Assembly (NCBI GenBank): GCA_036873755.1
Contig: JAVTVY010018982.1
Location: 1 to 64,000 of the forward strand
Source: Hanleya hanleyi
Taxonomy: Eukaryota > Mollusca > Polyplacophora > Lepidopleurida > Hanleyidae
Direction: 5' to 3'
DNA: 64,000 bases
The position numbers and the translations under genes are program-made. The notes beneath the pieces are model-generated. The model saw nothing but the letters and a program-made list of their open reading frames with translations. It ran no database searches and was not told the DNA's origin. Each line of letters begins with the position of its first letter. The first letter of the stretch is position 1. This document shows, piece by piece, positions 54,855 to 64,000 of this stretch.

Positions 54855-57624
54855 GTATGTTATTTATTATCTATGCCGGACGTTATATATAGGCCCCCTA
54901 TGCACAGAATGAATAAATGTTTAGACAATGATCGAAATAATTTGTTAGTCCAGGCCTAGCTGGTGAAATTTCAACACTGAGACGTACGACAATTTTGGAG
55001 TTTTCTCTTTCGTTCAGGTTAGTTTGAAAGTACGACGTTATATATTATCTACCAAAAATATTTAGCTCATTTTGTTTTTACTTCTGGCAAATCTGTGTTC
55101 AATAAATTATTTCCAGTAGGAATATGCCGTCCAGCTAGCGTAATTGATAGGAAAGAACAAATTGCGACTTTCTAGCGCTCCTGCTCCCGACTTTTCGCAG
55201 ATAAGGGGCAATTTCTCGCAATTCGGGTGTTGGTGACATTATCAGATAGCCCACCTGGACGCAAACAGTCTAGTAAATTCATGTCACCAGAGTGATATTT
55301 AGCTCACGTAAACGGTCATATTTTATATTGTATTATATTGCAACCACTCGCCTGATTTCAAATACCCTCTCCTAAATATTTTGACGTAAGCTATTTACTA
55401 GGCGAGAAATATTTAATAGGACAGGATTAGGCTTGTGGAGATGGCTGGATTAATTAAGAAGGTGGGCTTCAAGGCACGGTGGGGTTCCTGGATCAGTAGG
55501 TCATACGCGCTGGGGATGAATATATACTGCTTATTTATTTATTGATGCCATTGTCTTGATACCTGTATCAAAATGTCTTCCCGAATAAACTAGAAGTTGT
55601 TATCTATAAGTAATTTGTTTATTTATCTACTTCCCAACTTCTAAATGCCACTAATTTAAAAACAAATCTCTCCCAGTATGTAATTAATTGGCGGCCTCGC
55701 TTTTATTCCACAAATATGCATATCTGACTGGGAGCTAAATAGAGCTGCCAAAAAGGCTTAAATATGCCCACAGGGGACAAGGATTTTTTTTTTAAATTTC
55801 TTAATTAAGTACTAGCTCTTCTGACACATATTCCAGAGAAAAAACAATATTGATTAAAATCCTTTAAGTATGTTTCATAGCTCATGCGAAAGTGTCAAAG
55901 ACATCTGTCTTCGATTCCAGTACTGTACCCAATGATGACATGTGTGAAAAAAATATACTACAAAACGAAGATGAAGGATCCTCTGGACATCCACTTTCAG
56001 ACTAACTTTGCTCATTTCACTTGTACTATAACAATCAACTAGAGTTTCTAGAAATCTTGAAACTCCTGAAACTTAGAAAGATAATATCTTGGTGTTTTTC
56101 AGTGTCCCTTTTTCGATCTTTTTCTCTCAAATTCGAAATTCTACAAACAAAATTACGAATCATTCGTTTGTTCTTAAGTAGTAACAATGGACAAAAAGAT
56201 CCTCTTGTCGTGGGCGCCAAGATCCTTCAAGATCTCTCGTTTATATTTATGGCTGTTCGAGAAAAAAGTACATGGGTTGGAAGGGAGGTAGTCCAGACGA
56301 ATGCAAACAGTATAGATATATGTGGGTGGTCGTTGAATGGGTACCTGTCCGGACAAGAATATCAGTTTGGTAGGTAGCGGGTTACGGTAGTGATATTGTA
56401 ATTATGTTGGACCCTGCAAATCCACCGGCCTTAGCGGCCCGCGGACCGGACTTACGCAGAGAGCTTTCCGAAAATTGTGTGATCTTCCCTGAATAACTGC
56501 CAACCATTACGATTAGAGGTATGAAAAACTGCTTCCAGGAGGTAGTCGCCTCGGTTTCACTTTTACCAAAGGCACCCGCAATTATTTTGAATAATATAAA
56601 AATTGATAAACTATTCCAGAACATCTGTTTGAAAAACTATTCTGTTTACATTCTCTACATGAACAAATAGATCTTGTATCTGTGTACATTATAAAGATAA
56701 TTGCCTTGAAAAATAGGATATTTAATCACTCAAACTAATTGTGAGGACTATTGGTACTTACCGGAAGTTCTCTGCACCTATACGCCCCTAGTGGAACAAG
56801 TGAGATAAAACACTTTTCGAACTGGGCTATTTGGACACAACGAACATCTGAATGGCTTTCCACCAAAGGATGCAATTAGGTTATTTCAGAACAACTTCCC
56901 TTGCAGAGCTTTACGGACACAACACACATCTGTATGGTTTTTCGCCGGAGTTTAAATACTGTAAATAAGTTCCTGGAACATCAAGCCTACGCTGCAATCT
57001 GATTAAAAACAGATCCACTTCGGCGTGAGTGGATTTGTCCTCCTTCCTATCTCGAGTCTGTTCTGCATGAAATGCCGCAGATATCCCGGTAATTCCCGAG
57101 TCTCGTAAATATAGTAAGACGGAGGGTGCCGATGACATTCATTAAAATTTCAGGCCGAAAACTCGGGTCAAATTTACAACCAACCCACAGTGCGAAATAT
57201 CCCCACGTGGTTGTGTTTATATATAACTTTCGACTGATGCCGAAACCGTTTAACGTTTTCCTAAGCAACTTAGTTCGAATAACTTTTGGATAAATACAAG
57301 GCAAATTTTAATCATATATAATTATTCATCACATTTCGTAATGATTATGTGTCGGTCATATATTTCGCCGCATCTATGCTGTCCTATTTTTGCTTATTTT
57401 GAAACGTCACAGTTTCACGTGACTAGGTCATATACTTTGGCGAGGTGGTTGCGTAAGACGTCTGTCTCATAACAACACGGCATGCCATCTTGTACGTTGC
57501 GTTGATTGATGAAAGATGACGTAACCTATTATTTTCTTGCCATAAATTCACCGAATGGCCTTGAGATGGGAAGGAGATCAGATCCAGTTAGAGGTATGGG
57601 TCTGTTTTTAATCAGATATCCCAC

Positions 57625-58090
57625 ACTGTAGAGCTATACAAGGAACATCTGTATGGTTTTACACAAGAGTTAAAGGGGCGGGAGTGTGACCATGGTGAAA
57701 GAGTGCACGCTCGTAATCACGGCTGCTGGTCTGGCGTGGGTTCGAATCCCACCGAGGACTTTCAGGATATGAAAATATCCCCGCTCACAGCTGGTCTTGT
57801 CAGTGTCCAGGGTAAAAGGAACCGAGGGTACTCTCGTGCCCAGGCACATGTAGGCACCGTCGTGATATGGCTGAAAAATTGTTGAAAACGACGTTAAATC
57901 CTACTCACCCACTCACAAGAGTTAATGCAATTATGGTCTAAAGAACACATTGTAGTGTGCAGCTATAAGGACACAACGAACAATTGTTTGGTTTATCATC
58001 AGAGTGACTGCAATTATGTTCCTGGAACGCACTGCAGAGCTATGTGGACACAACAGACATCTATATGGCTTTCCATCACAGGTAATGCAA
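57625..58090 (-). pseudogene. Decayed C2H2 zinc-finger repeats, block 2, unit C, SINE-split
   Basis: As in unit B, with the SINE at 57674-57913; TCTAAAGA is retained here as in unit A. Confidence 0.6.
57674..57913 (+). mobile_element. tRNA-derived SINE, unit C (240 bp)
   Basis: Same insertion as in unit B with the same 12-bp duplication (57662-57673, 57914-57925), carried along by the segmental duplication. Confidence 0.85.
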
Positions 58091-58957
58091 AAGTTAAACG
58101 AATCACAGGACCTACGAAGAAGGGGTTGATATGATTTAGTGTCTACTTTACCTGAGACATTTTTTTCCAATTTCGAGGTTTATAGGTCACCTAAGTAAGT
58201 CTGTCCCAGGGGTGGGGAAATCCTTCCGATGGTTGTACCTTGGTTGAATAAGTGTGGTTTCGTTTAAGCTCTCAGCTATACACATCAATATTATCCGCCA
58301 CGCGAGTGTACGATGAAAATCGACATATAAAAACCGAAGTATACATCAGTTTCTTACTCACCGATTCGTTTGGAATGTGACGTCGACTTAATTGCACGTA
58401 TAGATTGCATGTACTATATGAGATAAAAAAATGAAAACCCCATTTCTTTAATTAATCGTTGCCATCCTCTGTATTGTAGAGTGAGTGCGCTTTCTAACTG
58501 TATCCCGGAAACATGTGTTGCTACTATAGGACTTTGTGATAGGTGCGGATAATTTTGCTTATTACACAGATGAGTAGTGTGACTAACGTCACAGGATCTA
58601 CGAAATAGGGTGAGGAAGGTTACTTGGGGATCCAAGCGTAATGTATACGTCACCTAGATGACCAAGCGTAATGTTATAGATAACTAAAGTAGGTCAAATT
58701 TTCATCAAAAGTAGCTCAGCTCAGAACTTGCTGGTAACATTCCCCTAAAGAACGTTCATGCCAAAAATCAAGATTCTAATGTCAACGGTTTCCTTATTTT
58801 GCCGACGAAAGGATTCGGGTAGACTCAGACTACCGGATAATTTGCAAATGAGAGCCTACTTAGGAATATGATTTACCATTCATATTGCAGTTGGACGTAT
58901 ATTGCTTAGAATGAAAGTTCATGTATATCGCACAATGAAGATGAAAAAAACAACAAA

Positions 58958-59148
58958 TTACAAGCGTCTAGTCCGTCATTCATAATCCAGCCGTCGTCCA
59001 TTAGAGAATATCCGCGTCCAGAATCCGAAGACCTATTCCATTTTCCATGTAACAGTATTAGCACCAAATTCAAAAAGACAATCATAGTATACATAAACAT
59101 AGGCTTGTTTCCTGCAAGAGAGAAGCGGTCAACAGTTTTCAATGATGC
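58958..59148 (-). repeat. 190-bp dispersed repeat, unit C
   Basis: Same insertion as in unit B. Confidence 0.75.
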
Positions 59149-60049
59149 CTAACACCTGTGAGCCTAATCCCATGATGCCTTTTCAAACACGTAGTTACAT
59201 AAATGTATCAGTAATCTAAACACATGAGCAGTGTGACTAACGTCACAGGACCTACGAAGTAGAGTAGGCATTAGGACTCGAACGCGAATTGAACTCTTGG
59301 AAATCCCCACCCCAGTTGAAATCCTGCCTATATTAAGATGGGCACCGTCCAAGTCAGAATCGCCTGTGATTTTCATCAAAAATCACCAGCAATTTTCATC
59401 AAAAGTAGGTCAGCTTAGAAGTTGTTGGTAACAGTCTCCTAATGCGCATTCATTCCAAAAATAAATAACGATTGCCGATTTAATTTTACAATTTTTTAAC
59501 TAAAGGAAACAGATTGAATAATAAAAAGTTCAGTAGATTTCAAGCTTCACTTGTGAAAATACATTCACATCTCTTTAATGGTTTTCAGTGCCCTTGTCCA
59601 GGATCAAAACAACTTTTTGAATCGCATTATATTCCCAACAATACAACAAATTTTTATATATAGTACTATAGTTGAAAGGTAGCATTTATGTAGTTTACGG
59701 TAATTCAACTGGAGACCAACACCTTCTCTGATAATAATGATTCTATGTCTTTCTCCTGACCATAACCGGTACAAAGACGAATAAATAACGTCTCTACATC
59801 ACGTTGTTATCTAGATATATGAGATAACGCATTTTGGGTATTGGCAATCTGTTGAATGTACTATTCCGGTTTTCTTGTCTCACATTATATTCTATGAGGG
59901 TTGATCGGTGATTTTCTTCATTGATAAACATTAAACCACCTCAGCTTCGTTGTGTGAATCGGAATTGCATTGCATCCCCTGATCAAGGAATCAAAATGGA
60001 TCAAGATTTGAAATGACAAGAAAAATTCAGACATATTTTGTTTACACAT

Positions 60050-60520
60050 TGAAAATTTTTAATTATTTTTCTTCTTTTGTTGTTTCAGCTAGCGTCGTCA
60101 CTCAATGGTTCACTTTTCTAATAACCATAAAAACGACTGTCGTAGGTAAGATCTAGTGTTGCTCTAGATGGAAAGATGACGCAAGAAAACTCGATGATGA
60201 AGCCGAGATTGATTTTATTCAATCCTCCAAGTTCCAATAATACGCAATTGAAACAATAACCAGCAGTAGGTCACAATCAAAGTTCTTGTAAACAGATCGT
60301 ACAGTCTAAATATCAAGTCAAGATGTTATATGACTTCTGAGACAAAACGCCAACTGTCTCAGGAGACCCAGATGTTAAAAGTCTAGCCTAGTGTACCATA
60401 CATGCAACTTAAATACAGTCGAGTGAACAAAACGCTTAACATAGGCTTGGTCTTATCTCCAGTTTCTCACAATTCAAACACTTAATTAGGGATCTACCAG
60501 AATGACACTTGAGCTCTGCC
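60050..60520 (-). repeat. Truncated LTR at the C/D junction
   Basis: Same fragment and same breakpoint as at 40601 and 48022. Confidence 0.8.
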
Positions 60521-61463
60521 AGGCAGCCATCTTGGATTTCCTCATGAAAGTTTGTTATCGTAATTTCTCATGAACTAGTGCATGGATCTTTCTCAAATTT
60601 GGTACACAGGTTCCCCTTAGGGTCTAGTTGTGCAAGATTCCATTTTCGGTCCGAATCTAAAATCCAATATGGCCACAAGGTAGTCATCTTGGATTTCCCC
60701 ATGAAACCTTGTTATCGCGATTTCTCAGGAACTGCTGCATGGATGTTTCTCAAATTTGGTACACAGGTTCCCCTTGGGGTCTTGTTGTGCAAGATATCTT
60801 TCAGGTACGATTCGAAAATCCAATATGGACACCAGGCAGCCATCTTGGATTTCCCCATGTAACTTTGTTATCTTGATTTCTCAGGAACTACTGCAAGGAT
60901 CTTTCTCAAATTTGGTACACAGGTTCCCCATGGGGTCCAGTTGTGCCAAATACCTTTTTTCGTTCCGATTCGGAAATCCAATATGGCCACCAGCCGGCCA
61001 TCTTGGATTTCCCCATGAAACCTTGTTATCGCAATTTCTCAGGAACTACTGATGGATCTTTCTCAAATTTGATACACAGGTCCCCCTAGGGGTCTAGTTG
61101 TGCAAGATACCTTTTTCGGTCCGATTCGAAAATCCAATATGGCCACCAGGCGGCCATTTTGAATTTCCCTATGAAACTTTGTTATCGTGATTTCTCAGGA
61201 AGTGCTTCATGGATCTTTCTGAAGTTTGGTACACAGGTTCCCCTTGTAATCCAGTTGTGCAAGATACCTTTTTTGGTCCGATTCGAAAATCCAATATGGC
61301 CGCCAGGTGGCCATCTTGATTTTCCCCTTGAAACATTGTTATCGTGAATTCTCAGGAAATAATTCATGGATCTTTCCGAAATTTGGTACACAGGTCTCAC
61401 ATGGGGCTTAGTTGTGCAAGATACCTTTTTTGGTCCAATTCGAAAATCCAAGTTACGCTTCAA
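60521..61463. repeat. 156-bp monomer array, unit D (~6 monomers)
   Basis: Nearly identical to the unit C array. Confidence 0.85.
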
Positions 61464-61935
61464 ATTAATACGGTATTCCCTAATTGTGATGTTGCATCAC
61501 AAGAGTAAGCGGATCAAACGGTGGGGAATATTCTATATATTGACTATAGAGAATATCCATACCTTCACCTTAAATATCAAGGAGTTCAAATGATTCCGAA
61601 TTAAAATGCATTTCTTCAAATTTTAAATCAGTTTACTTTAGTCCATGACATTGCAAGTGAATTTCCCCATCGTTTCGTTTGCCGACGGGTCGGCTCCGCG
61701 AAGGGACACAACGTCACAACTCGACAGCTATAGACTACTGCGCGCTTTGATCCAAGGGAGATAATCAGGATTCAGACACTTTCAAAGTTTCAACATTACC
61801 GCACAGACCGCATCCCTTCAGTATTAAGTTTTGTACCATCTTACTATTTTCAATCATGGTATCTTAAAAGAGAGAACTCAACTAGCCCAGTAAACAGGAC
61901 AGAATTAGCTTTCGTTCCTAATTATAAAATATTAA

Positions 61936-64000
61936 AGGATTTTAATCAATATTTGCTTTTCTCTGGAATATGTGTCAGAAGAGTTAGTACTTAATTGAGA
62001 AATTTAAAATAAAAATTGTCCTTTTCCCCTGTGGGCGTATTTAAGCCTTTTTAATTAAAGACCTGTAGCTCAATTTCCGCCAGTTAACCCGTTAATGAGC
62101 TTAGGCGTCACGTTGAGAAATTTTAATGAGTTTTTCTTCTTTTGTTGTTCGGCTAGCGTCGTCACTCAATGGTTCACCTTTTTCATAACCAATAAAACGA
62201 CTTGTTGTGGGCAAGATCTAGTGTTGCTCTAGAAGGAAATATGACGCAAGAGTACTCGATGATGAAGCCGAGATTGATTTTATTCAATCCTCCAAGTTCC
62301 CGTTATACAAACATACACCATTGAAACAAATACCAGCAGTAGGTCACAATCAAAGTTCTTGTAGACAGATCGTACAGTCAAATATCAAGTCATGATGTTA
62401 TACGACATACTGAGACAGAACGCCACCTGTCTCAGGAGACCCAAGATGTTACAAGTCTAACTTCGTGTATTTTACACCAAACTTATTTACAGCTGAGTAA
62501 ACAAGTACTTAAACAGAGGCTGGTACGAAACTCTTAACTCTGGGATTGTAACAGTTAATTAGGGACCTGCCATAACCACTTGAGCTCTGCCTACACTTAT
62601 ACAGGCTGTTTAACCACAATGATTTAAATAGCATACATGTATATTACATTAAATGGAAGACAATTTACAGTAAATGCATCTCTCTCACACACAGCGCGCA
62701 AATCAAGTTATATTTGAGAATACAATTAAATCTTGAAGTGCCAACCACTTGCTCTACCAGACACCAATTATCAGCTTATCTTTAATGGTCAGTGTTTCCC
62801 TGGTCACTTCAGCTACCGGCAGAAATCTATACTATATAGGGTTCAGCATTTCCTGGCTTCTATTCAACTAGCATATACGCCCCCAACTTTAACATGCTGT
62901 ATATGCACGTCCCGATCAAAACCGTGAATTGACATGTGGACTAAATAAACAATTTCCAAAAACTGATTTCGGCAGATGTAAAATTCAAATAGATACATGC
63001 GAGGCGTCCCCCTATATCCATATAAATTCTACATATCCTCCTCACCGGAAGTTAAATGTCCATCTTGCTAGGATGACATTTAACTCACTTTTCCAACACA
63101 ATGTCAATTGAAGGTTGAGAAAAATCAAACATTGAATTTAAAGATGCGATTATACCACCATGCAGTTATACGATTACATAAATCAATACTCATATCTAAT
63201 AAAGACATTTTATAATCAAATAAGATGCAGGATTCAAACAATATTCAATCCTGAATCTCACACAACGGACTAACCGACAAAGATACACTTTAACCTCAAT
63301 TTAAAACATCAAACTTGGGAATCGATGTTATAGGCAAGATCACAGACCATCTGTCTTGTACGTCTTACTAATCATCATTAACGTGAAAAGTACATTCCTG
63401 GATACATCCAAACGTTTTGAACCATCGTTAACAGCTCAAGAAAATGACATTTCAAAGATGTCCATGAAATATCATTTATCGATCTAAAATGTTTGCCTTC
63501 GCGAAATGCAATCAAATGCATCCGGGTCTTTTACTCAAAACAATTAAGAATGCAGACATTAGGTTTACCGAAAATTAAACATTAGCTGATCAGGTTAACA
63601 TTCAACTTCAGAAATCAAAGTGTGACATCTTTATGGTCCTCATTGAATGGAATAGTTACTTTCCCAATATTTAAAACGAATAATCGAATCCACAGGTTGG
63701 CCGAACCTGGGACAAATCTAATATCTTACTGGTTGCATCGTTAGTTCAACTGAACTGCACCAAACACAATAGACACACAAAACGAATATGTAGCTACGTC
63801 ACTTCAACTGACAACTGACCGGCAGTATTCTCTCTTTAACTCATTCTAAGGGTGTAATGTTACTCATTCAGAAGTCTAGATATATTGACCTACAATCTGG
63901 ATGCAATACGTAATGCAATTGAAATAAATCGCTATTACTCGTTAATTTTACCAGCTCGTCATTTAATATCCTTACACACTCAATCTGAGCACCCTCAAAA
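61936..64000 (+). mobile_element. TTAA-flanked DNA transposon, unit D (left part only)
   Basis: Left end 61936-62113 then the LTR retrotransposon; the right end lies beyond the window. Confidence 0.75.
62114..64000 (-). mobile_element. LTR retrotransposon, unit D (cut by window end)
   Basis: LTR 62114-63033 (920 bp), then 967 bp of interior matching unit C at offset 12498. It sits in the same site as in unit C (preceded by CACGT), so it is a co-duplicated copy rather than an independent insertion. Confidence 0.85.

Larger units (their letters stand above)
49438..55863 (+). mobile_element. TTAA-flanked DNA transposon, unit C, split by an LTR element
   Basis: Left part 49438-49615, right part 54542-55863, interrupted by the LTR retrotransposon. 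TTAA is found outside both ends (49434-49437 and 55864-55867). Confidence 0.8.
48023..60520. repeat. Tandem segmental duplication, unit C (~12.5 kb)
   Basis: As unit B but enlarged by a 4.93-kb LTR retrotransposon at 49616-54541. Without it and its target duplication the unit is about 7.57 kb. Confidence 0.85.
60521..64000. repeat. Tandem segmental duplication, unit D (cut by window end)
   Basis: Matches unit C from 48023 at a constant offset of 12498 bp, including the LTR retrotransposon at the same site. About a dozen differences were noticed over 3.5 kb, so C and D separated very recently. Confidence 0.85.

Overview
The window reads as repeat-rich, AT-rich nuclear DNA of a marine invertebrate, most likely a mollusc and probably a bivalve. 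The evidence is intron-type exons with splice signals, one HECT ubiquitin-ligase exon, BEL/Pao and Ty3/gypsy relics, a tRNA-derived SINE whose 3' end and CTCA-type tail resemble molluscan SINEs, and a roughly 156-bp monomer family that I associate with mollusc genomes. Species assignment is inference. There are no operons or bacterial signals. Almost everything recognisable is mobile or tandemly repeated, and no complete host gene is visible.

Layout, left half. 1-1430: promoter-like DNA built from two tandem arrays, one monomer carrying an NRF1-type palindrome and the other a YY1-type motif, with CCAAT boxes and a CRE at the edges. 1.94-3.12 kb: a hAT-like DNA transposon. 4.68-5.01 kb: a ~63-bp tandem repeat. 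5.60-6.14 kb: a diverged copy of sequence found again in the 33-64 kb array. 6.39-6.79 kb: an orphan HECT exon. 8.13-8.37 kb: a BEL/Pao pol tail, followed by a 509-bp tandem repeat. 10.6-10.9 kb: an inverted repeat of a short coding-like piece. 10.96-12.68 kb: a broken gypsy integrase. 14-20 kb: small repeats, foldbacks and a decayed coiled-coil pseudogene.

20.87-28.03 kb is a nested structure. A foldback element with ~200-bp arms and 9-bp flanking duplications was interrupted by a minus-strand LTR retrotransposon. That retrotransposon has exceptionally long LTRs (2.84 kb), a tRNA-Leu primer site and only 590 bp between the LTRs. The LTRs contain two families of hairpins whose stems change in a compensatory way while their loops stay constant. 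This is the most unusual signal in the window.

33.4-64.0 kb is a tandem segmental duplication of at least four units (A to D, about 7.2, 7.4, 12.5 and more than 3.5 kb). Each unit holds a 156-bp monomer array and a TTAA-flanked DNA transposon with a promoter and first exon. Units A to C, which are seen to their ends, also hold decayed C2H2 zinc-finger repeats on the minus strand and a truncated LTR at the junction. Shared insertions order the history. A SINE and a 190-bp repeat entered after A split from B/C. A 4.9-kb LTR element entered the transposon promoter before C and D separated.
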